From: Chitinophaga eiseniae
GTDB taxonomy: Bacteria > Bacteroidota > Bacteroidia > Chitinophagales > Chitinophagaceae
NCBI RefSeq assembly: GCF_900167135.1
Contig: NZ_FUWZ01000001.1
Span: 2,218,336 to 2,282,335, forward strand
Length of the DNA stretch: 64,000 nucleotides
Direction: 5' to 3'
Position 1 is the first letter of the stretch. Each line of letters begins with the position of its first letter. The notes beneath the pieces are model-generated. The model ran no database searches and had not been told where the DNA came from. It worked only from the letters and a program-made list of their open reading frames with translations. The position numbers and the translations under genes were made by a program. Shown piece after piece: positions 28,586 through 39,200 of the stretch.

Positions 28586-31500
28586 GAACCGGTTTTATCA
28601 GTGAATATCTGGTCGCCCGGCAATAACGGTATTGACAAGGCTGTCAGGCCATTGCCCATGGCATATGTTGAAAGTCCGTTCCAGTCAACACGCAATTCCA
28701 GCAGCGGTCCCAACGAATCAGACGGGTTGGGGCCGGTCATGGCAGGGGTAACAGACCTGTATATACGAAGATGGCTAAGTGCGCCGGAAGTAGCTGCCGG
28801 CCGCATATTCAGCTGCTCCAGCAGATTGCCTGCCGAGGTGCCGACAGGCGTCAGCCGCTCTACACCGTTTACCATCACCTTGATCAGCACCTGTACCGTT
28901 GTACGGCCCCGGAAATAGGCGGTCGGCGTAGTGGAAGGGATGACGGTGGTATTCTGAAGGGCGGTATAGGAGGCCGCGGCCACCAGCGTGAAATTGGACT
29001 GGGTAGAGTTGCTTCCTTGCCCCCATGCCGCGTTGATGGCGGAGGGAATATATAACCGGTAGAACGGTTGAATGAATTGCGGATAGTAGAGGTCAACCGC
29101 GCCTGCCAGTCCGGCTTGTGTGTAACCGGAGCTCAGCGCGGGCGTGGTTACGCCCAGTGCGCCCAGTGAAGAGAGAGTACTGAGGAATGCGTCGAAGCCG
29201 GTGCGCCAGTTGGCGCCTGCAAGGTAACTGCCGATCTCGAAATCCAGTGGTGCGCCGGGACCGTAGCCATTGATCCAGGAGGGCACGCTGCCGGGGATGT
29301 TGATATAATCGCTGGCGGTTACCCTCAGTACCATTCCCGGCCGCAGGTCGATGTAGCCCGCGCCTGCGGTGGTGGCTGTGGAGAATCCGAAATTATAGTA
29401 CAGCAGTTCCGCAAATGTCTGTGGCAGTGCAGCCGCGATAGCTGATTGCACCAGTGCAATACCGTAGGCAGTAGCACCAGGCACATTGCCTGCCGGTGGT
29501 TTTTCCACGGCTTTCAGAAAGGTGATATAGTCCTGCTGTAGCAGCGGCCGGATGGCCACGGTGTTGAACGACCATGCTTCCTCGCTGGCGGAGATGGTTA
29601 ACTTGTACGGCAGCGCCGCTACCCCGGAGGGGGTTATACTGAACGGGCCTGCGGTAATAGGTGTGGCGCCGAGTGCGCCGGCGGTGGCGCCCAGTTCCGG
29701 CAGGTACATCGTAATGGCCTGTGCCGGAGGGTTGGCCGCTGCGGTGCCCATGGCGCTCATCGCCTGCGCGAGGTAAACGTAGGGGTACGCCGTGGCTGCT
29801 GGCTGCTGACTCACGTAGATACCGGTGCTGAACAAGGTGCCGCTGATGCCTCGCAACGCTGTACCATGGATGGTCACCGGCTGTACATAAGCGGTGTAGG
29901 TACGGCCGGCTGCCGGAGTGATGATGAATGTAGCGGAGGTCTGGCTGGTGATGGCGGTGTAAGTATTTTGCTGTAAATCGTCATACACAAAAATGGCATA
30001 TGACAGGGCATCCGCTACTGCGGCCCATTCCATGCCGACGTTACTGCCATCGAACCTTACCCGCGAAATGTTGGCCACACTGGTAGGTATGGTCGCTGGT
30101 ATTGACGGGGGGCCTGCAAGGGCTACGCCGTTGGAGGTATTATTGGCCTGCACGGTGTAACTTACCTGTGCGCCGGTGGTCAGGGCCTGCTGCAATGGGT
30201 AGGATGTGGTGCTGATGTCTTTGTGCGATGTACCGTCGGTGAACAGCACGGTGTAGGTAGCAGCGCTATCCACAGCGGCCCAGTGCAGCGTTGCGATGTT
30301 GGTCAGCGGATCGGCGCTGACGGGCTGTATCATCGGCGCTTTTAAAATAGGTGTCGCGCTGGTGCCACCGGCCATGCCGGTATCCGGTTGCAGTACCACC
30401 GGCCCTAAGGCTACACTGACCATCACGGCGATGTTTCCTGTATCGGGAACGGCTATATCAGAAAGGGCGATCGCTCCGCTGTTGGCCGTGGTAGTACTTC
30501 CACGGGCAATAATGCTGCCGCCGGCAATCACCACCGGTTGATATAACGCCGGCATAATATTGCCGGACGGTATTTGCGGCGCCGTCCAGTTGACGGCTAC
30601 CTGACTTTGCGTTGTGAGGAGTGCTGTCAGCGTGGGTGCGGCAAACAGCGCATACAGCGTTTGCACCGGGGACGCGCCGCCGGTAGCGCCGGTGGCCGAC
30701 ACCTGAATGGTTTGCGTTTTAGTGGCGTCTATGGCAGTCTTGTCTATGGAGAGGGTAGCGAAGGTGGCATTGAGTGTTTGTGTTGCCACGGAAACATTGT
30801 CCTGCAAAAGGCTGACGGTATAGGAGGTGATGGCCGATGCGGCGTCTGGCAACCGTTCCCAGCCAAGGTCAATACGCCACTTGGTGGGACCGGCGGGATC
30901 GGTGTAAATCGTTGCAGATGTCAGCAAGGGTGTTGTAGCGAGCAGGATGGCGCCTGCGCTGCGCGGACCGGTGACGATGCCATCAGCGGAGGTGATGTTG
31001 CCTGCGACACGTAGTCCCACCATACCTTCCACGTTATAAGTGCTGGTGGCATAGTCGAAGCTGAGTACATTACCGGCGGCAGTTACTGGTCCTGCCAGGA
31101 TGTTGTCTCCATCCATCAGGTACCCCTGCACGGCCTGACCGGTGGGAATAGTAACGCTGGCAGTTACCTTGCCGGCGGACTTGTTGGCCACTACGTTCGT
31201 GATCACCGGTGCTGTCGTAATAAGGGGGAATGGCAGCGGTTTGCTGCCGATGTTATTGGAAACTGTGCTCACCGCAATGGTGATCCCGCTTTGGTTGTAG
31301 ACATCGAGGGGAATAATGGCCGACAGCGGACCTCCGTGATAGGTGCCGATGACTTTACCATTCGAAAGTACCTGTATGCGGCTGGAATCGGGGGCCACGC
31401 AGCCTTGCACCGTGTCCAGCGCCCAGGAGAGCGTCAGCGTTTTACCGTTGTAGGCGGCTGCGCTGATGGTTTTGGCAGCCTGGGGTATGCCGCAGGCAGC

Positions 31501-32157
31501 GGTAATGGGAGTGGCGGGCCCCAGGCTGAACGGGCCGGAGAAAGCGCCGGCGCCGCCGGCGTTGGTGGTAGGCATGACCGCCTGCGCACTTAAAAAAAAT
31601 ACCGAAGGGAAACCAGTGCTGTCGACCGGCACTGTTACTGTATTGCCCTGCGCCTGGTTACTGCCAACATTCACGTATACGCCGCCGGAAAGGGAGTACA
31701 CGTTCACCTGTGCGCCTACGCTCATGCCGCTGGGCCCATAGTCCAATATGGCCGTGACATTGCTACCATCGAAGCTGGCGCTTAAGATAGACACTTCCGC
31801 CGCGATGACGGGCGCGGAGGTAATAGCCGCGTTCCAGTTGATGCTTGGCAGTGATGCGCCGTTTCTCACCCATATCACGTCCAGCATATACGAATCGGTG
31901 GCCGACAGCGGGAACTGAGGCTGGATGAAGGCCGTCGTTACGCTGGTAGTGGGGCCGGAGGTAGGCGACACTGCTATTACTATCTGCGGGTTGGCCGCCA
32001 TGCGCAACCGTATTACCAACACCGGGTCCTTGACGTTGGCCGGTGTGGGAGACTGACCGGGATCTGTTTGCAGGGTGATACCTGCCGTGCCAACGCCGGG
32101 GGGTAATGGCGAATAGGGGCTGGCATAAAAAAGGTTTTTAATAACACTTGTAGCCAT
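28582..32157 (-). CDS. 1191-aa protein with fibronectin type III-like repeats
   Basis: A 1191-aa, Ala/Thr/Val-rich protein. Residues about 120-790 fall into units of roughly 90-100 residues with Fn3-like spacing: strand, then a tryptophan (LSWAL, INLGWERLP-like, VNWTAP, LHWAAVDSAATYTVLF, MEWAAVADALSYAIFV), then a Tyr-x-Val strand. These are typical of Fn3 or related sandwich modules used as spacers or binding arms. The C-terminal 400 residues differ, contain YYPQFIQPFYRLYIP and end after RVDWNGLST with a polar tail. No signal peptide. It begins 12 bases after the Hint gene stop and overlaps the next gene by four bases (ATGA), as expected in an operon. A structural or adhesive role is the natural inference, but the sequence shows no anchor. 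Confidence 0.78.
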   Translation of the reverse strand: MATSVIKNLFYASPYSPLPPGVGTAGITLQTDPGQSPTPANVKDPVLVIRLRMAANPQIVIAVSPTSGPTTSVTTAFIQPQFPLSATDSYMLDVIWVRNGASLPSINWNAAITSAPVIAAEVSILSASFDGSNVTAILDYGPSGMSVGAQVNVYSLSGGVYVNVGSNQAQGNTVTVPVDSTGFPSVFFLSAQAVMPTTNAGGAGAFSGPFSLGPATPITAACGIPQAAKTISAAAYNGKTLTLSWALDTVQGCVAPDSSRIQVLSNGKVIGTYHGGPLSAIIPLDVYNQSGITIAVSTVSNNIGSKPLPFPLITTAPVITNVVANKSAGKVTASVTIPTGQAVQGYLMDGDNILAGPVTAAGNVLSFDYATSTYNVEGMVGLRVAGNITSADGIVTGPRSAGAILLATTPLLTSATIYTDPAGPTKWRIDLGWERLPDAASAITSYTVSLLQDNVSVATQTLNATFATLSIDKTAIDATKTQTIQVSATGATGGASPVQTLYALFAAPTLTALLTTQSQVAVNWTAPQIPSGNIMPALYQPVVIAGGSIIARGSTTTANSGAIALSDIAVPDTGNIAVMVSVALGPVVLQPDTGMAGGTSATPILKAPMIQPVSADPLTNIATLHWAAVDSAATYTVLFTDGTSHKDISTTSYPLQQALTTGAQVSYTVQANNTSNGVALAGPPSIPATIPTSVANISRVRFDGSNVGMEWAAVADALSYAIFVYDDLQQNTYTAITSQTSATFIITPAAGRTYTAYVQPVTIHGTALRGISGTLFSTGIYVSQQPAATAYPYVYLAQAMSAMGTAAANPPAQAITMYLPELGATAGALGATPITAGPFSITPSGVAALPYKLTISASEEAWSFNTVAIRPLLQQDYITFLKAVEKPPAGNVPGATAYGIALVQSAIAAALPQTFAELLYYNFGFSTATTAGAGYIDLRPGMVLRVTASDYINIPGSVPSWINGYGPGAPLDFEIGSYLAGANWRTGFDAFLSTLSSLGALGVTTPALSSGYTQAGLAGAVDLYYPQFIQPFYRLYIPSAINAAWGQGSNSTQSNFTLVAAASYTALQNTTVIPSTTPTAYFRGRTTVQVLIKVMVNGVERLTPVGTSAGNLLEQLNMRPAATSGALSHLRIYRSVTPAMTGPNPSDSLGPLLELRVDWNGLSTYAMGNGLTALSIPLLPGDQIFTDKTGS

Positions 32158-32169
32158 GCGGAATAAAGA

Positions 32170-33813
32170 TTAAGAACGCATATCGTTCAATGCAGAGGTG
32201 TAATCCTGATGAAGTTCCGGTTTAATGCGGGGAAGCATATAGTTAAGGTCTTTGTACCGGGCAGCTGTTTGAATACGCATGGCATTCTGGTCAGCATGTA
32301 ACACACCACCGGCGTAGTACCCCGCCCTGTTTTCGGGAAAGTCTTTCGCTGCCTGCTCTCCAGGGTGGCCCAGCGCCAGCGCGTAGAACGTATCGTCATA
32401 CGCGATGGCTGCTATGTTTTTTACGGTAGAGGCGCCGTCTTCTGTGAGGATAGTGTCGCCGGCGGCCAGGTCATGCACGCTGTTGCATTTGTCTGCCGCA
32501 ATAAATATCATGTGGTTCCCGGTGGCGACAAAGCTTTTCCCGTTGGCAGTCGTTACCTTGTAGATACCGTCTTCGCCGGCGGTGCCATCGGAGGTGTGTA
32601 CGCCTTTAACGGTGCCGTATACGCCAAGTGTTTTGCCGTTGCCTGTTTTTACCCTGTCGTTTTGGGTGATCTCTTCGATAGGTCTTTGCGAGCCGTCTTC
32701 CAGCGTTACCAGCGTGCCTTTGGCCAGACAATGCCACCAGTAATAGAGATTGGGGATTTTGGTGCAGTTGAGCGAAGGCTCGTCCGGGAGGCCAACGCTG
32801 CATACATAAAATGGCGGTGCCACGGCGCCGCCTTTTAGTGGAATGCCGTTAAAAGCAAAGAAAAAATAACTGGCAATCTGGTTCCCTAATGAAGTTGGAT
32901 CATAAACAATAGATTGGGTGTTGGTATGACTCATCTCATCATAGGGGAAGTTAAACTGCAGGATGTTGGGCGCGAGCCCTACGAAGAACCCGGCTACAAA
33001 TCCGGCGTCCGGCGTGAATTGCCGGGACCGGCCTATCGTCACAGGCTTACCACCTGTTTTTTGAATAATAATATTGGTGCTGAGGTTGGCGACAGTAAGC
33101 CGGTTGATATCTATGGCGCCGCTCAACGCTACATTTCCTGTAAACGGAGCAATGAGCCAGGGATTGTTCGTATTCTTTGATTCCTTATAAATATAGTCGC
33201 TGGTGGGATAGCCGCCCGTTCTTCCTACACCGATGTGTATGAGGCCATCCGTAGAAACTGTGATGACAGGATTGGTCACATTCACCGAAATGTCGTAACC
33301 GGTGACCACCGTATTGGTGTAAAAGAAGAACCGTGTGGAACCATCATCGCTGGTGGTGTGGCCAAAGTATAAAATACGGAGTTCCTTTCCTGCTGGCAAT
33401 GCTGTAGCTGAACGGGTGGTACACACCACAATGCCGCTTCTTACGGAAGTATTTTCTCCTTGTGCCAGCAGTTCGTCGCTCTCACTGTCGAGGACCATGA
33501 GATAGCCGCCGCTGATCATGTTGTTACCGTCAGAGCATGCTATTACGGAGGCTGTAGCTTTACCTGCGGCTGTTGTACCTGAATCTATCAGCAGTACGGT
33601 GTCGAGACCGTCCGTGTTGTCGTGATTACCGGCATGCAGCGCTTTGTAAAGATGAGGATAGGCCTTACTGGTGCGACCGGCTGCTGCTAACATTTGTTCT
33701 GCAAAATCCCGTTGACCAGCTTTGGATAATTGTAGGGGGATGGTTTTGCCTATGGGCAAGGATTCCTGGGAAGACAGCAATGCCTCAGCATTCTGAAGTG
33801 ACAGCGTGTTCAT
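32170..33813 (-). CDS. Protein with C-terminal Hint (hedgehog/intein) autoprocessing domain
   Basis: A 547-aa protein, first gene of the giant operon. Residues 1 to about 355 have no recognised family, are beta-rich and lack a signal peptide. From Cys362 a Hint domain begins (CLAKGTLVTLEDGSQRPIEEI), with the block-B signature TGNH (Thr431, His434), both needed for the N-to-S acyl shift at the Cys. It ends near VLHADQN at about residue 500, followed by about 45 residues. The catalytic elements for thioester formation therefore seem intact, and cleavage or ester transfer at the His361-Cys362 bond is plausible, releasing or modifying the 361-residue front part. Hint domains of this sort occur in hedgehog-like, intein-like and polymorphic toxin proteins. 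Here the Hint domain is not followed by an obvious toxin domain. Confidence 0.85.
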   Translation of the reverse strand: MNTLSLQNAEALLSSQESLPIGKTIPLQLSKAGQRDFAEQMLAAAGRTSKAYPHLYKALHAGNHDNTDGLDTVLLIDSGTTAAGKATASVIACSDGNNMISGGYLMVLDSESDELLAQGENTSVRSGIVVCTTRSATALPAGKELRILYFGHTTSDDGSTRFFFYTNTVVTGYDISVNVTNPVITVSTDGLIHIGVGRTGGYPTSDYIYKESKNTNNPWLIAPFTGNVALSGAIDINRLTVANLSTNIIIQKTGGKPVTIGRSRQFTPDAGFVAGFFVGLAPNILQFNFPYDEMSHTNTQSIVYDPTSLGNQIASYFFFAFNGIPLKGGAVAPPFYVCSVGLPDEPSLNCTKIPNLYYWWHCLAKGTLVTLEDGSQRPIEEITQNDRVKTGNGKTLGVYGTVKGVHTSDGTAGEDGIYKVTTANGKSFVATGNHMIFIAADKCNSVHDLAAGDTILTEDGASTVKNIAAIAYDDTFYALALGHPGEQAAKDFPENRAGYYAGGVLHADQNAMRIQTAARYKDLNYMLPRIKPELHQDYTSALNDMRS

Positions 33814-34282
33814 TATTTGAGGGTTTAATGGTTTTTCGGAGGCTATGAGTAATTAAGTTAAGATATTATTTCCGATTCGCAATGCTAAAAAAATAGGTGG
33901 TGCCTGAACTTTACTTTCGTTTTAATGCACTGGCGTTAAAATTATTTCTAACATAATTTAAAATAGCTATGGGTGAAATGACGCCTTGTATTAATAGGTA
34001 TAACTAAGGATGAATTGGCTCTGACGTTAACGGGACAACGTACAGTAAACGATTTTTCTGCGGCGTACGTTGAGGTCGCTGAAGTATCTCCTCCGGGTAA
34101 CTGGCAATGTACCGTTTTTTGAGGCCGTGAGCCGGGGGGATTCCTGTTTTAGGATTTTCTGTACATGCAATTGTACCGTGATATTGTCTATTTACGATGC
34201 TTTTTTGATCGTCCCGGTACACATCTGCTTTGTTTTTTTACTTTTAGCCAGATCTCTTTTTTTACACAATTCCGCGTTTAGT
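33814..34282. other. Divergent promoter region between giant operon and sigma factor
   Basis: About 470 bases without a convincing gene. It must hold the promoter of the 22 kb minus-strand operon. On the minus strand, 33880-33887 reads TAGCATTG, one mismatch from the Bacteroidota -7 element TAnnTTTG, about 67 bases before the operon start; no good -33 partner is visible. An 8-bp inverted repeat (CAACGTAC, 34036-34043, and GTACGTTG, 34065-34072) lies between the operon and the sigma-factor gene. The in-frame ATG at 34070 would add 71 residues to the sigma factor that do not belong to that family. Confidence 0.4.
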
Positions 34283-34888
34283 ATGATGTCCTCAAACACA
34301 ATGCCCGCTTGTAGTCTGCTGCTTTTACAACAGGTGGCCGGTGGTGACGAGCCTGCCTTCCGGCAACTGTTTGATACCTTTGCCGACAGGATTTACGGTG
34401 TTGCCTATGCTTACACAAAATCTTCCCACCTGTCTGAGGAAATAGTGCAGGACGTATTTGTGAAAATATGGCTTAAAAGGGCTTCGCTGCCTGCGGTGAA
34501 GAGTATCGCAGACTATATCTTTATTATCTCCCGGAACAGGATCATAAATGAGCTGCGGCGACTCAAAACAGAAAAGAAATATCTTCAGCAACTTTTTTCG
34601 GAAGAAACGGAAAGCCTCCGGTCACCGGAAAGCGAATATGTACTTAAAGAAACCCGCAGTCTCGTTTTACATGCCATTGATCACCTGCCGCCCCGGCAAA
34701 GAGAAGTGTATCAGCTCAATCAGCTGCAGGGCTTGCGGCTGGGTGAGGTGGCCGTGCAGCTGGGACTGTCCAGGAATACGGTCAGAAACCATCTGTCCAG
34801 GGCTATCCAGTCCGTACGCGAATACCTCCATGGCCATGCCGATGAACAAACCCTGCTTTTTGTGATGATATTTCTTGCCTTACAGTAA
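34283..34888 (+). CDS. ECF RNA polymerase sigma factor (FecI-like)
   Basis: A 201-aa extracytoplasmic-function sigma factor. Region 2 is seen around residues 18-85 (AFRQLFDTFADRIYGVAYAYT, then EEIVQDVFVKIW, then the DNA-melting helix). Region 4 is around 130-185 (LPPRQREVYQLNQLQGL, then a helix-turn-helix VAVQLGLSRNTVRNHLSRAI). The ATG at 34283 was chosen because region 2 begins a few residues later and ATGs further upstream would add unrelated sequence; the next codon is also ATG. It is followed by a FecR anti-sigma gene and an STN-containing SusC, the standard surface-signalling trio of Bacteroidota. It therefore probably turns on the locus 36230-43945 when the substrate is bound. Confidence 0.94.
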   Translation: MMSSNTMPACSLLLLQQVAGGDEPAFRQLFDTFADRIYGVAYAYTKSSHLSEEIVQDVFVKIWLKRASLPAVKSIADYIFIISRNRIINELRRLKTEKKYLQQLFSEETESLRSPESEYVLKETRSLVLHAIDHLPPRQREVYQLNQLQGLRLGEVAVQLGLSRNTVRNHLSRAIQSVREYLHGHADEQTLLFVMIFLALQ

Positions 34889-34897
34889 CATCCCACT

Positions 34898-34930
34898 GGT
34901 ACATTTTTTTTAGTCGCGTGTCTTTATATA
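34898..34930 (+). promoter_or_regulatory. Possible sigma-dependent promoter before the FecR gene
   Basis: A run of eight T followed by AGTCGCGTGTCTTTATATAC lies between the sigma and FecR genes. A T-rich block followed by GTCTTTATA resembles what is often seen before FecR genes in this phylum. This is a weak call resting on position and base pattern only. Confidence 0.3.
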
Positions 34931-34965
34931 CAGAATCAGCAACAATAGTACCGTAACAACAACAT

Positions 34966-36078
34966 ATGCATCGATTTCACCGTAACGCAAGGAGATGGCT
35001 AAAAGCAAGGAAGCCCGTTAATCCGTCGTCCGATCATGACGACGTGCTTTATACAGAGATACAGGGATACCTGGTGTCCGGCGTTTTTGACAACTGTAGC
35101 ACCCCGGCAGGCCGCGAGGCGATGTACCGGCGTATCACCGAACAGGTGAAACCGCATCAGCAGCGCAGTACTGCGCTCCATAACAAATGGTGGAGGGCGG
35201 CGGCAGCCATCCTGTTTCCTATAGTGGTGCTGGGAGGGTGGTGGTACCATGGCTACCGGGAAAAACCGGCGCAACACGCTGCTGCCGCCCTGAAAAAAAA
35301 TAAGGTAGTCCTTACATTATCAGATGGCGCCGTCATCGAACTGGATAGCTCCGGAAGAGGCGCTGTTACCCAGCAGGGGAACAGCGTAAGCATGAAACAA
35401 GGTGACGGTAACATCGTGTATAGCTCCCTGGTCAACGAAAGCCGCAAAGTGCCCTGGCATACAATCACCACCCCCAAAGGAGAAACGTTCCTCCTCACCC
35501 TGCCGGATGGCAGTACTGCGCTGTTGAATGCTGAATCTTCGATCCGTTTTCCGGTAGCCTTCCCAAAGGAGGGAAGGCTGGTACACGTAACAGGAGAAGT
35601 ATATTTTGAAATACAAAAGAACCGGGCGCCTTTTCGCGTAAAGGCACCGGGATCGGAGATCAGCGTCCTCGGTACAAGGTTTAACGTAAACGGCTATACG
35701 GATAATAATGCGTTGCGCGTTACCCTACTGGAAGGAGCGGTAAAAGTGGCGGCGCAGGCGGACAGTGTGCTACTGCGACCTGGCCAGCAGGCCGTGCTGG
35801 CAGCCGGAAAAGCCACCGTTAATAGTCAGGTGGACCTGGAAGAGGTGATGGCCTGGAAAGACGGGAATTTTGTTTTCAACAGTCTTACCCTGCCCGAAAT
35901 TATGCGCCAGGTCTGCCGTTGGTACGACGTGGAGGTAACCTATGAAGGACCGGTAAGCGCCAAACGTTTTACAGGAATTATCAACCGGAATGAAAGCATC
36001 ACAGACATCCTCGGCTTTATGCAAACAGCCGGCATAAAGTATAAGCTAAACGATCGGAAAATAGTCGTAATACAATAA
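34966..36078 (+). CDS. FecR-family anti-sigma factor
   Basis: A 370-aa inner membrane regulator that would hold the adjacent ECF sigma factor inactive until signalled by the STN domain of the outer membrane SusC. The cytosolic N-terminus (about 80 residues, HRFHRNARRWLK) is followed by one membrane helix (AAAAILFPIVVLGGWWYHG), then a periplasmic FecR domain (residues about 160-270: TPKGETFLLTLPDGSTALLN, VTGEVYFEI, SVLGTRFNV, LLEGAVKV) and a C-terminal DUF4974-like domain (FNSLTLPEIMRQVCRWYDVEV). Length and domain order are normal for Bacteroidota. It is 77 bases after the sigma gene and 151 bases before the SusC gene. Confidence 0.95.
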   Translation: MHRFHRNARRWLKARKPVNPSSDHDDVLYTEIQGYLVSGVFDNCSTPAGREAMYRRITEQVKPHQQRSTALHNKWWRAAAAILFPIVVLGGWWYHGYREKPAQHAAAALKKNKVVLTLSDGAVIELDSSGRGAVTQQGNSVSMKQGDGNIVYSSLVNESRKVPWHTITTPKGETFLLTLPDGSTALLNAESSIRFPVAFPKEGRLVHVTGEVYFEIQKNRAPFRVKAPGSEISVLGTRFNVNGYTDNNALRVTLLEGAVKVAAQADSVLLRPGQQAVLAAGKATVNSQVDLEEVMAWKDGNFVFNSLTLPEIMRQVCRWYDVEVTYEGPVSAKRFTGIINRNESITDILGFMQTAGIKYKLNDRKIVVIQ

Positions 36079-36229
36079 TCAATATCACCAAAATCCACCG
36101 TTACCGGTCCTTCGCGTGTCAGCCGGAGTGACCGTACGCGGGCCAGCTATCCGGACCGCCAGCCGGATGAGGAATGATATGCGCTAAATCGCGATTCTTT
36201 TACCCTAAGCAACTCAAAAAAAGGAGTTG

Positions 36230-39200
36230 ATGAAAAACGTATGTATGAACCTAAGAGGACATTTCCTTACCCATCCACAATGTAAAACCATCAACAGACA
36301 TTTGTTGAGGATGAAGTTTGCCGCTTTCAGCCTGCTCTGTTTTTGTATGCAGACCAGTGCTACGGGATTTAGTCAGACCATTACACTGTCAGAGAAAAAT
36401 GCATCGCTGAAGACAGTGTTGAAGGAGATCAACCGTCAGACAGGGTACCGTTTTTTTTATGAAGATGCGCTGCTGAACAACGCCGGGGGTATCAGTGTCG
36501 ACTTGCGTAACACGCCACTGACAGACGCTTTGAAAGCCTGTTTAAAAGATCTGCCGTTGACCTACGCCATCTCAAAAAAACGGATCGTGCTCACCGCAAC
36601 AGCGGCGGCAGGAAGAAATTCGATGGCGGCTGCCACGCTGCTGGCGATCGATGTGACCGGCATAGTGATAGGGGAAGACGGCACACCGTTGCCGGGGGCG
36701 ACTGTTAAATTGAAAGGCACCGCCAAAGGAGTAACGACCGATGCCATCGGGCACTTTTCCATCCAGGTGCCCCGCACCGGTGTAGTGCTTACGGTGTCGT
36801 TTATCGGCTATGAACCGCTGGACGTCACAGTGCAGGCCGCTGGACCCATGCGGATCGTGCTTAAACGCCAGCAGTCAAAAGTAGAGGAAGTGGTGGTGGT
36901 AGCGCACGGGAAACAAAAAAAGACGGAGGTGGTAGGCGCCGTAACTTCCATTAAGCCTGCCGAACTGAAAATACCGAGCAGTAACCTCACCAATGCGCTG
37001 GCAGGGAAGCTGGCCGGCATAATTGCCTTCCAGCGGAGCGGCGAACCGGGCTTCGATAACGCCGATTTTTTTGTAAGAGGCGTTACTACCTTCGGCTACC
37101 GGAAATCCCCCCTGATTCTCATTGATAATATTCAGGCATCCACGACAGACCTGGCACGTCTGCAGGTGGATGATATTGCGAGCTTTTCCATCATGAAAGA
37201 CGCAACAGCCACCTCATTGTACGGCTCCAAAGGCGCCAATGGGGTTATCCTCATTACGACCAAAGAAGGGAAGGAGGGCAGCGTCAACCTGTCCTTCAGG
37301 GCGGAAACATCCATGTCCCGCTCCACCCGGAACGTACAGCTGGCAGACCCCGTCACCTATATGGAACTGGGCAATGAGGCCGTATTGACGAGAAACCCGC
37401 TGGGAGGCCTCCTGTATTCAAAAGATAAGATAGAGAACACCCGTAACGGCGTTGATCCCGTGGTGTTCCCGGCGACCGACTGGCAACAGATGCTGTTGCG
37501 TAATGCAGCGATCAACCAACGCTACAACCTGTCTGTAAACGGCGGCGGAAGAATAGCCCGGTACTATGTTTCCGGCGCGATGAATATGGACAATGGCATA
37601 TTAAAAACAGACCCAAAAAGTAATTTTAACAGCAACTCCAAACTAAAGTCGTATTCTATCCGAAGTAACGTTAACGTGAACCTGACGCCTTCTACGGAGA
37701 TGATCGTACGTATCTCCGGCAGCTTCGATGATTATTCCGGGCCCATTCAGGGAGGGGAGGAGATCTATAAACAGATCATGCAGTCCAATCCCGTATTGTT
37801 CCCGGCTTATTACGGACCTACCGAGGAGACAAAGTATGTACGGCACATCATGTTTGGCAACGCTGCAGACGGTAAATACAATAACCCGTATGCCGATCTG
37901 CAGAAAGGATACAGACAGTTCAACAGGTCTGCCATCAACGCGCAGCTGGCACTGAACCAGCAGCTGTCTTTTCTTACAGAAGGGCTGTCTGTCCGCGGAC
38001 TGCTCAACGTACAGCGCAATGCTTACTTCTCGGTGTCACGTGCCTATAAACCGTTTTTTTATGTCGCCTATAACTATGATTACGTCAGCAAAGGTTATTC
38101 GCTGAAAGCCATCAACCAGGAGGCCGGACAATCGGAAGCCCCTGCCGGTACCGAATACCTCGATTATTCGGAAGGTGACAAAACACTGTCATCTGATTTT
38201 TACGGCGAGCTGGCCGTTGACTATCGCAGGACCTTTAATAAAGTACATGGCCTCAGCGGTACGCTGGTGGGCATCGCCAAAAACAGCCTGACCGGCAACG
38301 CCGGCAATCTTCAGAACTCCCTTCCCTTCAGGAATCTGGGCTTGTCAGGACGTGCTACCTACCTGTATGACAACAGGTATGCCGCTGAGTTTAACTTTGG
38401 CTACAACGGCTCGGAGCGATTTTACAAGACGCATCGTTTTGGCTTTTTTCCGTCTGCCGGTATCGCCTACACGATTTCCAACGAAGCGTATTGGGAACGG
38501 TGGAAGCGGGTGGTCAGCAAGCTGAAGGTAAGGGCCACATATGGCTTGGTAGGCAACGATGCCATCGGCAGTCCAGACGACCGTTTTTTTTACCTGTCCA
38601 ACGTAGACATGAACAGCGGTAAACGAGGGGCGTCATTTGGAACATTGAAAAACTACAACCTTAGCGGTATCGATATCTCACGGTATGCCAACTTCGATAT
38701 TACCTGGGAAAAAGCTGCGAAAACCAACATTGGTTTTGAAGCCGCTTTCTTCGACCGGTTGAACCTGGAAGTTGATGTGTACACCGAAAAACGATCCAAC
38801 ATCCTGATGCCCCGTTCTTCCATCCCTACCACTATGGGATTGTCGGCCGGCCTTAGCGCCAACGTAGGTAAGGCGTCCGCACGTGGCATAGACGTAGCGA
38901 TGGATTATACCCACCAGATCACCCATCAATGGTGGGCCAAGGCGATGGCCAATTTTACCTATGCCACCAGCCGGTTCGAAGTATATGAAGAACCATCATA
39001 CCCGGAAAAAAATAAATCGCACCTGGGGCATTCCTTGTCACAGCAGTGGGGATATATCGCTGAAAGACTGTTTGTAGATGACCTTGATGCGAAGAACTCC
39101 CCCAAACAAAGCTTCGGCGTATACGGCGGCGGCGATATCAAATACCGCGATGTTAATGGCGACGGCCAGATCACAGAGATGGATATGTGCCCGATCGGCT

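Noticed and set aside
28582..33813. Interpretation of the Hint and Fn3-like genes as a classical polymorphic toxin with immunity gene
   Set aside because: No C-terminal toxin domain follows the Hint domain and no small immunity gene lies downstream.
34070..34282. Upstream start for the sigma factor
   Set aside because: The added 71 residues do not belong to the ECF family; the start at 34283 leads directly into region 2.
36079..36229. Possible small gene between FecR and SusC
   Set aside because: No frame with a plausible start and length; only a GC-rich leader.
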